Origin: Plenodomus lindquistii
Taxonomy: Eukaryota; Ascomycota; Dothideomycetes; Pleosporales; Leptosphaeriaceae
NCBI GenBank assembly: GCA_025504975.1
Contig: JANUWI010000004.1
Coordinates: 1,240,001-1,304,000 of the forward strand
DNA: 64,000 bases
Direction of reading: 5' to 3'
Below, piece after piece: positions 22,006 through 34,416 of this stretch. The notes under the pieces are model-generated. The model did not search any database, was not told the origin of the DNA, and saw only the letters and a program-made list of their open reading frames with translations. The translations under genes were made by a program, and so were the position numbers. Position 1 is the first letter of the stretch. Every line of letters begins with the position of its first letter.

Positions 22006-23010
22006 ATGTCTGGCCCTCCCCTCGGTCAACCTTGGAACGTCAACGTGGGAAATAACCCCAACATCAACCGTGACCCACCACCTCCTCCCATCGGCGCCGC
22101 ACCTATCCCCCAAGCTCCTCCAGTCGGAGGAGGTGGTGCCGCTGTGGTAGTCGAACAGCAACACGCACCCATCTACGGCCCGCCAATCCCCGTCGGTATC
22201 GGAGGCCCCTTACCAGCTTTCGGCATAGGTGCGTTCCCGCCTTTCATCCCCCCTCTCGGTTTCGGCATGGACCCCATGACCATGGGTATGATGATGGGCA
22301 ACGGTCCGCTCGCTCCTATTCGCGCTGGCAACTTCTTACCCGGAGCTCACCATGGCATAGGCTTTGGTTTGAACCCAATGGCTCAGGGCATGCCTTTCCC
22401 ACCTCCTCCACCAGGCGCGATGGCAGGTGTTGTCCCACCATTTGCGCCGGCGGCGCCATTGTGGGCACCAGGTGGTGGACTGGCGTTTGGGAATGTGCCA
22501 GTGAATGGTGTGGGGGTTGGGATGATGCCAATGATGGGGATGGGTGGTGCATCGATGCATAACCGCCCGGCGCCCATGTTCCACGATGGCAATATGGGTT
22601 TCCCAACACAGCCTGAGCAAGGCGATCCCACGCAGATTGCAGGAGGTATACCACCGGGTGTCACGCTTGTTGAGTCTGCGGAACACAGCATCATCATCTT
22701 CATCAAAGGGAACGTGTGTCCTTGGTTGTCGCCTGGCGCCCAGTTCCAAGTCGAGCCTATGGCATTTGGAAGCTCAACTGGAATCAATCGGGTTATTCAG
22801 GTGCTGAACAACAACGCGGCTTCGGATGACTGCGAGAACTTTGCGATTACGGAGTGCATAGAGCTGGGCAATGGGTTCTTTGAGAAGGGGCAGACGTTCA
22901 AGTTTAACGATGCGGTGTCGAGGGTGCTGACGATGAAGGACGCCGGCTGGGACAATAAGAGGAACAGGGCTGGCGGGGACAGTCTGCATATCTGGCTGCA
23001 TAGGATTTGA
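22006..23010 (+). CDS. Orphan Pro/Gly/Met-rich protein with a compact C-terminal domain
   Basis: Single exon, 334 aa from the first ATG in the frame (MSGPPLGQPWN). Residues 1-210 are low complexity: poly-Pro (PPPPPIGAAPIP), Gly/Phe-rich and Met/Gly-rich (MDPMTMGMMMGNG, GMMPMMGMGG). The last 115 residues look globular and begin at about IPPGVTLVES. They include IIIFIKGNVCPW, QFQVEPMAFGSS, three Cys and an end reading GGDSLHIWLHRI. There is no signal peptide or transmembrane segment. I do not recognise the family. The disordered head with a folded tail resembles prion-like or RNA-granule proteins, but that is only a compositional resemblance. Base use and the full-length open frame support a real gene. 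Confidence 0.75.
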   Translation: MSGPPLGQPWNVNVGNNPNINRDPPPPPIGAAPIPQAPPVGGGGAAVVVEQQHAPIYGPPIPVGIGGPLPAFGIGAFPPFIPPLGFGMDPMTMGMMMGNGPLAPIRAGNFLPGAHHGIGFGLNPMAQGMPFPPPPPGAMAGVVPPFAPAAPLWAPGGGLAFGNVPVNGVGVGMMPMMGMGGASMHNRPAPMFHDGNMGFPTQPEQGDPTQIAGGIPPGVTLVESAEHSIIIFIKGNVCPWLSPGAQFQVEPMAFGSSTGINRVIQVLNNNAASDDCENFAITECIELGNGFFEKGQTFKFNDAVSRVLTMKDAGWDNKRNRAGGDSLHIWLHRI

Positions 23011-23882
23011 GTGTCTTGTTGTTGTTCTTCGACCTTGCAGTGCTTCTTCAGCTGATGCGATCGTGGGGATCTCGAAGCTTGTCACTGGGCGCGAGTTCGT
23101 GTCACAAGGGGATACGTCTCCTTCTAATTACTCAGATTGTAATTCATCCTGATACCTGTCTTCTACAACGTGAGGTACGTGGATCATGACTTCAACTGGA
23201 GGAACAATCTTCCACCAGTTGAGTCCTACATCGGGTCTACCTAATGTCAGCATTGTTAGGACTTTATCGAGGAGTGGAAGACATGAGAAGAGCAAATGCG
23301 TCAATAGGCTTATGTTGTGTCCGCCATCGAAAGTGCTGAATCCTCAATTAACATTTGGATTTGCTCGAGCCTCAAGAGCTTTGTGCCAGCGTGTCGAACA
23401 GCCTTGCTGGGTATGTAACCGCCACCAACAGGACCTGGTCAGTGGTAGGCCGGGGCCCACAGAGTCCGTGCGACGGCTCAAAATACTCTGACTACCGTTG
23501 CCCCCAGACTGCGGAAGGTTTAACATGGTGCGCCGTTTACATTAACGCGGAACCGAACCGCTAAGTCAGTCACCCACAACGAGGCGACGACTAAGACGAC
23601 CCATCATGAATCTTTGTTGTAGTTACACTAATTAATTCACAACTTGCGGAGATGCTGTACGATACGATGAAATGCCCCGCTATCTCGGAGATGCGTCTAA
23701 GCGAGGTGCACCATCGCTAACCGACCCTGCGAGATGCCTCCAAGCGAGGCGGCTTTGACCTGCAATGCGGCGCGTGAGCTGGGGTCATTGACATTTTGAA
23801 GGCGGACATGTCACCTGGAGCGCCTTCGCGCCACTCGCCTTCCTTCTATCCATAATGCTTCTGCTATAAGTTACACAAGACG
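23011..23882. other. Intergenic region, promoter of ABC transporter
   Basis: 872 bases without a convincing ORF. A pair of 21-base direct repeats at 23688-23751 is described separately. Confidence 0.6.
23688..23751 (+). promoter_or_regulatory. Two 21-base direct repeats upstream of the ABC transporter
   Basis: Copies at 23688-23708 and 23731-23751 match at 18 of 21 positions (GAGATGCnTCnAAGCGAGGnG), with a 43-base period. The second ends 131 bases before the ABC transporter start codon. The spacing and conservation suggest a duplicated transcription factor site, but no known consensus was recognised. Confidence 0.4.
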
Positions 23883-26800
23883 ATGCCGCCAGAGAAGAGC
23901 CATGCAGTCGCCTCAGTTGTGGGTGATAGTGAAAAGCGGCTATCAAACGAAGATGCTTCGCCAGCGCTGGAAGGGCCGAATCCTTGCCCCACAGTAACGC
24001 TTACTGGATCGGGCCATGAACCTTCGACGACAGCATCGGACTCGCGACCCAACGACAACAGCATCTCCTTGCGAGAAGTAGATCCTGTCTCGGTGCGACT
24101 AGAACACCTCTCGGTATCCGTCGATGAATCACCAAACGCCCTCTCCAGCTTCTTCTCCAAGCGGAAGTCCACTGCAAGCCACAGCCATGTCAAGACGATA
24201 CTGGACGATGTATCGGCTGATATGCCATCTGGAACCCTGACGGCTATCATAGGTGGTAGTGGCAGTGGGAAGACTTCATTGCTCAACCAAATGAGTGGAC
24301 GCTTGGAGGGGAAACGGCTTGCAACTTCTGGAAGAACACTGTTCAATGGCAGCACTGATGCCTCGCGTGTCAGAAGCGCCTATGTCATACAGCAGGACAT
24401 TCTCTTACCGACACTGACAGTGCGAGAGACTTTGACGTACGCCGCACAGCTGCGACTCCCCTCTACCATCAACAAGACCGAACGTCTACAACTCGTAGAA
24501 GAGGTCATCCTTGAGCTAGGTCTCAAGGAAGCAGCCGACACTCGAATTGGAAACCACGCACACAAGGGCTGTAGTGGAGGAGAGAAGAGACGGACGAGCA
24601 TTGGCGTCCAACTACTGTCCAATCCAAGCCTCCTTTGGCTCGATGAGCCCACCACCGGTCTCGACGCAACCAGCGCATCCCAAGTTGTCAAGACGTTACA
24701 GAACTTGGCACGGAAAGGGAGAACAATCATCGTGACATTGCACACACCAAGATCTGAGATTTGGGAAATGTTCGACAATGTCATACTGTTGACAAGAGGA
24801 AGCCCCGCATATACTGGCAAGGCGAAGGAATGCCTATCATACTTCGCGCAACTTGGCCACAATATGCCACCTTTCACCAACCCGGCTGAATATCTGATCG
24901 ATGTGGTCAGTGTCGACAACAGGAGTGTCGAAGCGGAGAGCATTGCCAAAGAACGTGTCGATCACATTGTGCAAGCTTGGAAGGAGCATTGCAGTGTGGG
25001 CACAGACGAAAAAGATGCAGAATCATCAGCTGTCGTTGTTCGGGAGGGGAATTCGGGAAGCCAAGCAGCCATGGCGCAAGCGACCAAGAGGTCGCCAACG
25101 CAACGCACGTCCTTGATACAGCAAACGCAAGTGCTCACAGCGAGAACGTGGACGGTCACCGTCAGAGACCCTATGGGTATGTTTGGTAGTCTCCTTGAAG
25201 CTGTCAGTATGGCCATCATCGCAGGTTGGATCTTTCTACAGCTTGATGGATCTCTCTCGGGAATTCGGTCCCGGCAGGGTGCACTTTACACCGCGGCAGG
25301 CTTACAAGGATACCTCATCCTCCTTTTCGAGACATACAGGCTCACCTCGGATATACAGCTGTTCGATGAGGAAGCAAGACAAGGCGTTGTCAGTATCCCG
25401 GCCTTCCTCATCTCGCGCAGACTCGCACGGATTTTCATCGAAGACGTCCCCGTACCACTATTGTTTTCTATAATCTACTACTTCTTTTGTGGCTTCCGAG
25501 CAGACGCTGCTCAATTCTTCATCTTCTTTTCCATTATTCTATTGCACCAATACATCGCTGTGTGCTTTGCCATGGTGTGTATCGCGTGCTCAAGGCACTT
25601 TGCAGGGGCTAGCTTGGTCGCCAACCTGGCTTATACACTGCAGTCTATGGCCTGTGGGTTCTTTATCCAGTCCAACACTATTCCAGTTTACGTCAGATGG
25701 ACCAAGTGGATAGCGTATGTATTCTATGCGTTCGGAGCTTTGTGTGCGAACGAGTTCACCGGCGCCTTTTATGATTGCCCACTGGAGGGTGGTTCCTCAA
25801 ATCCGGCCTGCAAAGAATACACGGGAGAGTTCATCATGGACTCGCTTGGTTTGCCAAATAATTGGCTATGGCGGCCAATCCTTGCTTTGCTAGGCTTTGT
25901 TCTTGCTTTCTACCTCGGCGCTGGTGTTCTGCTCAAATTTTGGCGGGCCGAAATCGCCATGGCGCGCGCAAGGCCATCAAACGTAGATGCATCAGCTGGC
26001 AAGGAAAAGATGATTGCACGAGCTACCGAAGACGTCCGAACGATTACTATTGGTCTGGCTGGATATGGCATGGATATCGAGAAGCGCTCATTACGGAAGC
26101 GATGGACCAAGGAGATCCTCCGACCCCTGACTACACAATTCCAACCTGGATCCTTGAATGTCATTATGGGTCCTTCCGGGTCTGGGAAGACGTCACTTCT
26201 GAACAGTATGGCTGGACGACTCAAGGATGACATGTCGACAAAGTATCTGCAGTACGGCAGCATGACCTTCAATGGTCTTGTTCCTTCCCAGGATGTCGTA
26301 CATTCCATCTGCTCGTTCGTGACGCAAGACGATGACGCCCTCTTAGCCTCCCTGACAGTCCGCGAAACGCTACGCTACGCGGCTGGTCTTCGCCTTCCAC
26401 CCTGGATGACAAAAGAGCAGAAGCTGCACAGAGCCGAGGAGGTCTTGCTGAAGATGGGCCTGAAGGATTGCGCAGACAATCTCGTCGGAAACGACCTAAT
26501 CAAGGGGATCAGCGGCGGAGAAAAGCGAAGAGTGACTATTGCTGTTCAGATCCTTACCGAGCCACGAGTATTGCTACTCGATGAACCGCTGTCTGGTCTT
26601 GACGCGTTCACAGCATCGTCCATCATGGACGTCCTTCACGGCTTGGCCAATGAAGGTCGCACACTTATACTAACCATTCACCAGCCGCGCAGCTCTCTCT
26701 TCGGCGAGTTTGGTAACATATTGCTTCTCGCTCGTGGTGGCTATCCGATCTTCGCGGGAGCTGCACACAACATGTTGCCCTACTTCGCCGCACTAGGGTA

Positions 26801-28026
26801 TGAGTGCCCTCCACATGTCAATCCTGCGGACTTTGCCCTCGATTTGATAACGGTCGACCTGCAACATGCAACACGAGAAGCAGCAAGTCGAGCCAAAGTG
26901 CATAGTCTGATCGAATCATGGACCGCCGACAAGTTCGTCGCTACACGTAGTGGTTCGATAGCTACGCCTGCTGAGCTCGGATCGCTTGCGAGGAAGCCTT
27001 CGTCTTTTGCTTCAGCGTACTCAATTTTGATCCGTCGAACTACGAAGAACATGTTTCGTCAGCCAGAGATACTCATTGCGCGGATCATGCAGGTTGCAGG
27101 AATGGGAATCGTCCTCGCGCTATACTTTGCACCGCTCAAGAATGATTACTTTGCCATTCAGAATCGTATGGGTTTCATCGTTGAGATTGCACCGCTATAC
27201 TTCGTCGGCAGTGAGTTGCTCCATTTCCGCACTGGAACAGAACCGATACTAAAGATTTTTAGTGCTCAACAATATCGCCGTCTATCCCATTGAGAGAGAT
27301 GTTTTCTACCGCGATTACGACGACCGAATTTACGGCGTCGAAGCTTTCTTCCTCACCTACATATCCTTCACAACACCCTTCGAAATCATCGGCTGTCTCA
27401 TCTTCTCCGTACTAGCAGTCATGGCCTGCGGTCTCGAGCGCAACGCAGAAACCTTCTTCATCATTGTCTTCAACGCCTTCTGCATTACGAGTTGCGGTGA
27501 AAGCCTCGGTATCGCATTCAATACCCTCGTGACCCACACAGGATTCTCTGTCAACATCATGTCGGTCTTTCTCAGCATTGCTCAAACAATGGGCGGGGTC
27601 ATGTCGCTCCAAATCCCCGCTTTCCTACAAGGTACGTACATAACTATCCGCCTCCTGTAGATGACCTATCATTAACTGAAAATTACAGCATGGAACCATC
27701 TTAGTCCTGTCAAATGGGGAATTGGGAACATGGCACCGTATACCGTACGCGGCCTGCGCTTCACATGTGAGGACTGGCAAAAAATCAATGGCTCATGCCC
27801 CATTACAACTGGGGAGCAGGTGCTCGATCTGTACAAATTAAACAAGAATCCGGAGCTGAACTTAATGGCACTTGGGATTTGCGCAATAGCGTATCGGTTT
27901 TTGGCGTATGTTGTGTTGAAGGTTGTGAAGGAAAGGTGGCTGGGGAGACTGTGGGGGAGATTAAGTGGCGGGCAGAAGAAGACGGTGTATACGCCGCAAT
28001 CGACAGGGACAGGAGGAAGTGCATGA
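23883..28026 (+). CDS. Full-size WHITE-type (ABCG) ABC transporter
   Basis: Three exons: 23883-27210, 27263-27631 and 27689-28026, with introns of 52 and 57 bases (GTGAGT...TTTAG and GTACGT...TACAG); 1,344 aa. The order is NBD-TMD-NBD-TMD. NBD1: Walker A GGSGSGKT (about aa 124-131), signature CSGGEKRR (about 230), Walker B LLWLDEPTTGLD, H-loop LHTPRS. NBD2: Walker A GPSGSGKT (about 763-770), signature ISGGEKRR, Walker B VLLLDEPLSGLD, H-loop IHQPRS. Membrane blocks lie at about 415-690 and 1070-1330. All nucleotide-binding motifs look intact at both sites, so both may hydrolyse ATP. The NBDs resemble the WHITE/ABCG class and not the longer Pdr5 type. The substrate cannot be inferred; no cluster surrounds it. 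Confidence 0.92.
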
Positions 28027-28189
28027 GTCTGACTGGTATTAGTATTGTAGCCATCATCGCTTCCGAATGAAGCTCTTACAATCAATTGGTGTAAGCGCGA
28101 GGAACATTATCGAGGCAGATCTTTTAATTTGAAGATAGCGCAATTCGCCATTACTGTGGGCCGACCTCATGTCAAGAAGGACTACGGAG

Positions 28190-30169
28190 TCTGCAGCCTT
28201 ATATTCACCAGCATACGCACATCGAGTAGCGTACGTAGCTCAGTCTTGAGTTCAATGCTATCCGTAAGAACTACAGCGTCTCTGAGTGGTCGTACAACCA
28301 AATCAGGAACAAGCACGCCCAAGACGATAAGCAGCTCTGGTGCAACTACTAGTACGTCCGTGTCATCACGTAGGTTTTCGGTTTCAAAAGCGCGCTCGCA
28401 GTCGGCCTCTATGTCCTCCAAGGCGAGCTCTGCCCATGATAGATGGTTCAATGCTTCCTATGCTGAAATTCGTCGCTCACGCTGCAACACTACGACTATC
28501 CTCATCGTCTGTCGTAGTTGCCACTCCAAAGTCGTCTTCGACGGTTCTTTCAACTGCCATCTAGCACGATCTTCGGCCCCATCTACCTCTTCGGCCATTA
28601 TAGACTCACGATCGAGCTCTACGTCAAGCTCTTACATGGGAGCATCAAGCTCGTACATGCCAGGAACTACATCATCCTCGATAATCGTTACCTTGACTGC
28701 GAGTATTGTGACAAGCTCATCCACGAAAGCATAAAGCTCTTCCAAGAGTACGACAAGCGTTTCTACGGGACCACCAACTTCATCATCTCCCAACGTTGTA
28801 CCTCTCGCGCATTCCCCAACAAGTTTTCTTGTTGTGAGACCATCCACGACGACTAGCAACGACTAGCCAACTGATGAGGTGACCATTTTCAGCTTAGCAA
28901 CCCTGTACTCATCTTCAGCAAGTTTACCAAGTTTCTCTTCCCGTTCAGTCCAAAGTTTATCATCTCGTCTTGAGCATTTGACCTCCATTCTACCATCGAA
29001 TGAAGCGCATCGCACGTCGTTCTCTTCCTTTGACACAGCTAAACCTTCCGCCGCGACGTCTGATGGATGCCCCGTCAAGCGTGATCATGTCTTTGATCTT
29101 TGAAATGGGGACCGCGACGACTTCGGCGAACTCAGAAAGGACCACTAGTTTCTCAAGTACGAGCATACAGATGAACACATCAACAATTTTCATATCCTAT
29201 GGTTCAATATCATCTAACGCGCGGACGTCAGCCGTCTCGATAGATTTTTCTTCCATCGCTGCTGTATCTCCTATACCAATACCATCTCTACAGTCTAGAC
29301 CATACCACAGCAGCTATTCCTCGATTCTTCCTTCGAAACCGACTACAATAGAAGCCTCTACCGTGGCTGAGTAGTAGGAAATGACTATACTATCAATCCC
29401 ACGGACCGAGAAGGAGAAACCAAACCTCATACCGGCGAAAACTCTCGTGCCGGGAGAGGTAGTACGTGCCAATGGTTCATGGATATCTATCAAGACAACA
29501 TGTTCACGACAGACATGGGAATGGATTTCGCACTTTGAAGCTTCCAGGTACTGGCCAACAACAGCGACTTTATCGTCCGACTCGGAAAGACTCTCCTGGT
29601 CTCTGGGGCCCCCCACAGATTCGACGACTGAATACCCCAAATTTACTACCATAGACTTTGACCATATTACCTTGACAGAAGGTTTGCATTCTGATCCTGC
29701 CAATGCTCCACCTCTGATTCCATACAGTCCCCAGGGCCAGGAGATCCTAGTGGATCCCGGATTTGAGCGGAATTCAAATGTGTGGAATCCGGAATAGGAG
29801 TTATTAACTCTGGCAGATGACACCGGTATTGTTGCCCACGACGCCCGGACAGGCTCTTTTGCATACCAGGCCGGAGGTAGTGCCGCGAACGCGGGTTATC
29901 GGGTTGAGCTCTACCAAGACGTGATATTTCAGCCCGGCGAGGTTTTGGTTTGCAGCGGTTACGTCAGGCAGGTAGTCCCACAGCTGTGTGATTTTCAGGT
30001 GTCATTTGGTGGGATTGTCTTGGTCAGTGAAGAGTTGGGATCTACAGAATGGACGCGGTATACTAGGACCTCGAACGTTCAGACTGCTGGATCGGGGCGA
30101 CTAATGGTGGTGATTTGGTATTGGGAAAGCCCTGCCAAGGTCATTTTGGATGACGTTTCGTTATCGTGA
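28190..30169 (+). pseudogene. Broken Ser/Thr-rich protein gene with a C-terminal carbohydrate-binding-like domain
   Basis: The + strand reads Ser/Thr-rich mucin-like sequence in changing frames from 28190 to about 29370 (a frame ending at 28734, another S/T-rich frame at 28740-28860, another at 28879-29103). From 29000 a single frame continues to 30169, broken by TAG TAG at 29372-29377 and TAG at 29795-29797. The end reads EILVDPGFE ... VELYQDVIFQPGE ... VILDDVSLS, the usual layout of a beta-sandwich carbohydrate-binding or galactose-binding-like module (DPGFE start, ILDDVSL end). No start codon or signal peptide is found upstream, and the ABC gene ends only 160 bases before it. I read it as a 5'-truncated, frameshifted remnant of a secreted or cell-wall protein. 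All three in-frame stops are TAG, as expected from C-to-T or G-to-A changes. Confidence 0.6.
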
Positions 30170-33100
30170 AAAGACAAGCATGTCACGGCAAGATTTCACA
30201 CGGCGTTATAGTCATTTCAATATTTACTGCGTCTGGCTCGTTTCACATGTGTGCTCTCGAGATGACTGATCACCTGTGACAGATTCAATGAGTATGTTCC
30301 CAAGGAGTATAGCTGTGCCTCGGGTATGTTGTACTTGGACGAAAACTTAGCGCTACGAGGTGGAAGTATTTGACCGTTGGAGCTTCGGCGTACCATACCG
30401 GTACACACCCAGGTCATAAATTTCTGCTCGACAACACCGGCCAAGGAATTCTTGTTGACCAAGCTTGCTTCCCTGTTGGCACACGGCATACGTGCGATTG
30501 TTAGTGTGCAGTACCATGGGTTGTATGAGCTCCCGGTTATATGGTTAGGTATGTTGCATTATAGTACAACACAGCAACATCTCTCGTGATCGACTGACTT
30601 CAGGCGACAATTATAGTCTGGGCGACGCGGAAAACACATCATCACTCTCCGTAGAGCCCAACAGACGATTGTTGTAGCCCAACTGTCAATATCGATTGTT
30701 AGGGTTACGTCTTTGACATCGCAGGCACTACCATTAAGGCAGATGTACCGAGGGTATCCACAACGTACTCATAGCACCTTGGGTCGTTCGGAATACTTGC
30801 AGAGCGCGCTTCACATTATCAGGTGCACATTCACACGAGTAGACGGTCTCTTTCCGCACTGTATGTAATCGGACGGACTTACGCACTCGGTGGGATCCGC
30901 CGTGACGCAAGTAAAAACTGGAATCACGGCAGCGTCGAATGATGAATTTCCTCATCTGGTGCCGTTCCCCACAGAGTAGCAGGATTGATAAAGCACGACT
31001 CATCCTTCACGATACCCGTTGCCCTGCATGGAAACAAAGTCCAGCGTCTGACAGCAATGAGCACTCCGCATTGTGATGGGACCAGCTCCGCGGATAATAC
31101 GTCGGCACGGCATATAGATTCCATCACAATGAAGGATTCGGCATTTTTTTTTTTTGCGCGGGAGGTTTCCATCGATCGATCACTGCGGGTGCACGATCTC
31201 CTCGAACCCGCTTGGTACGTACCATGCGGCTCTGGCCGCTCCCTGCGTAGTGTCGGAGCACCCCCATTTTCCCAAACCCTTGGCTTGACATTGGTCAGGG
31301 AACGCCTTCCGGACATAATTTCAGACGGCTGGCCAACCAACAATTATCTGTCAGTTGGCTGCATGATTCGATGGCGGCTCCATTTTCCGAGATTTTACCC
31401 TGTTCTAATGCGTCCGAGAGGCTTAGAAGCTGGTACCGTTTCAGACATGTCGGGCCTTCTATGGGGGCCTCAGGTGCATCGGTTCATCGAATGAACGTGT
31501 GTTATTAATGTGCAAGTTAGCTGCCGAGATATCGGCATAGAAAGCCGATTTCTGTACACAGTACACCTAGGAACAGGTTGCAGATGGTCTGATGGAATAG
31601 AGTTTGGAAATTGATAGTTTGACATGCAGTCACCCAGGACCCTTGACCTATCAAGGGTGTTGGTGTTGTACTCCTACAGGATAGTTGCACGTCGGTTCGT
31701 AGCCCTGTTAGAGTTTGGCGGATCAAGTAGTCAGACTACTCCTCGCCTGAGATGCTGATTAGCTGAACTCTGACAGGGGTGCGAACGGACGTGTAAATAT
31801 CCTATGTATATGCATCTCAGGAACACTGGTTGCGCGGTAAGAAGTACTCTATACATACCCGTAGCTGGCCCGTGAGAATGTCGCAACAGTGCAACACCCT
31901 CAACAACATTGCCATGTGGCCTCGGATGCCACGATGAACCATACATGGGCGTTGTTGCGGCTCAAGGCTTTGCATCACCCTCCGCCATCCTATTTGTGAT
32001 GTACCCTGTCACCCCATTACTTCGCTTTTGCATAGTCTTGTATCTTTCCAAACTCGACTTCACCAGCCGCTTTTCAAAGTCTCGAAGGAAGAGGCTGGTT
32101 CTAGAGTCAGCCCTACGATTCATCTGACACGCACACTTTGACAGTTTGCTCAACCGAGGCCACTCGCGAGATGTGCAAATGCTGACATCCTCGTCCGGGG
32201 CTTGCGTCAGCTGCAGGTCCATTGCAAGTCAGCCTAGCGAACATTCATCTGATCATTCTTCGCATCGACAATCAATCACGTTAACCACCACACCGACTGG
32301 GGAAAGAGTGCGTCACATTGTGGAGTAAGCGAACATCGGCAACTGGGGCTGACATGGATATCGGTGTGTGGATATCCGACAAAGGGCCAACGGTGTGACC
32401 GTTTACAGACACACCTCGCATCCGCCCTTGTGCAATCTGACTTGTCATGACAACTTACATCATACATGGAGAACTGATGCGGAGTCGAAGTTCCACAAAT
32501 TCCATACATAATGCAGGTGCAGTATGCAGGCACCGTGACGTTTGTTACGAGTCGTCGACGATCGGTAACGCAGCTTGTTAAGATCGGTGAACGCTACAAG
32601 ACTGATTTGGCTGAAGGGTTCATGCACGCATATCCTTTCTGGAATCTGCACTTCGGATACATACAACCAAGGCAAATCGCGAGTCATGTGGCGGGGGTCG
32701 TCCACGGGAATGATCCGGCTTGTAAACGGTGTGAAAGGTCGAGGCTCCAGGAATTGTGATTGCTGCTGCCTTGAAAATCAAGTCTTGCTTATCGGGTCAT
32801 CCGGAATCATGGAGAATTACGGATAGCAGTTCGAGCCCTGGCCTTGTCATGCGAGTCTAAGTTTAGTCTTGTTATCTTGGTCTGGAGCACTTGACATCAA
32901 GCAGTGGCTTCTAATGCCGGGTAGCTTGCATGTCAACGTCACTTGCGGACCTGGCGCATGTGTGAGGCGTAATATTCTCCGGCAACTCTGGAGTTATTTC
33001 TGCTTCAAGCTGCCGAATTACCCTATGTGTATGACTTCGATCCCGGATACCAACGTACCTGTATGGCTATATGGCTATATGAGCCCAACCGTCGGGATTA

Positions 33101-34416
33101 TTCACTCACCTTTCGACGTGGGGGTCTCCAGCTCTAACGCCGACAAAAGGGCCGATTCGAGAATCGCTGAATGCCACTCTGCGATGCCTTGCATTTCATC
33201 GATATTTAGGTCGTGATTGCGCTGCATAGGCAGGTTTTCCGAGCTTCCAGGGATGCGACATGGAGCAAACTCAACCGCGGGGGCCATTGCAAGCCACATC
33301 CACGTTCGCGCCATGCAATGGCCTTGGGCAGAAATTTGGGGCATCCCACGTTTGTCGGAAGAAAGCCTGAACCTTGAGACGATCTTTCAACGGCAAGTCA
33401 TCGCTCGGAGCTCTTCTCACTCATAGCTCGGATGCTAACCTCAAGCCTGCGTGCACTGAGCACTCTCGTTCTTGCGAGGCTCGAGAGATCGTCACCGGTT
33501 AAATGCGCGAGTCCGTTTTGGGAGGACACTGCATGTTGGTCATTCAAAGCGCAGCCACGCATCCCACGCTTGAGTCCCTTGGGTTCTCGCGACGGGGTGG
33601 CGGCAAGGAGCTGACGAAGGAGCCCAGACGCTAAGATGCAGATTGGAGGAGAAACCCTTGCGACTAGGCATGGTTGAGTCTGGCGTCTGGCGTGAGCGAT
33701 GCACTGGCGAATGGCCTGTTGTGCACGCTTGCACTTCATTTCGGCACCGAGGCCGATCATGAGCCGCTCAAATGTGGAGGTTGCTACGAGGAGAGCTGTG
33801 AGCTGATGCTATCGAGAGGAGAGCGGAGCCAGGATACATTCGGAGGCCTCCCAGCTGAAGTGTGCATACGTGTCGTCGTTGCCAAAAAAATTCTACTGTC
33901 CATCATGCAGCCGTATTACTGTAACAAGTGTTGCCACGCCATGTGTACAAAAGTGCCGCGCCAATGCAGACATTGCCCATGTCAATTGACGCATGCCAAC
34001 CGAGCCAAACAATGCATCATACGCGGACGCGAAAGGCCATGTAGGATGCCTTGCAGAAAAGAAACGAAATGAATCATGTGAAAGTTGCCGCCTCTTTTTC
34101 AGTCCCAATTTTACAAGATAACTCGCCCATGTTAGGGAACTGTGACTTCTAATTCCATTACCTTGACCACTAATCAATGGTTCCGGGGGAAGGATTCGAA
34201 CGGTATCTTCCCAGGTTGAACCCCCTTAAGCGCCGAGTAAAACAATGCGTACTGTGTCATCCACATCCGTGGTTGCGCTCCGTGACTCCCATTGAGACGA
34301 TCGAAACAACCACCTCAAAAGGGCCTAAATTCGAAGTCCAAGGCGGTTTCAAGTAGAAAAGTCATTGGTGAGAAACCAGCCGGCGAGATGTAATGTTGTG
34401 AACCAACAGGAACCTC
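30170..34416. other. 4.2 kb gene-poor region
   Basis: Only short ORFs without coding character. A T run of 12 lies at 31144-31155, a small ggctatat duplication at about 33063-33080, and a tRNA-like 3' fragment on the minus strand at 34177-34200. No transposase, reverse transcriptase or terminal repeats were recognised. Confidence 0.6.

Noticed and set aside
20511..28026. AA9, orphan and ABC transporter genes as a functional cluster
   Set aside because: Same strand but separated by 0.7-0.9 kb each, with unrelated functions and no shared promoter motif seen.
28182..28451. Minus-strand ORF, Leu/Val/Asp-rich
   Set aside because: Mirror of the Ser/Thr-rich decayed gene on the + strand.
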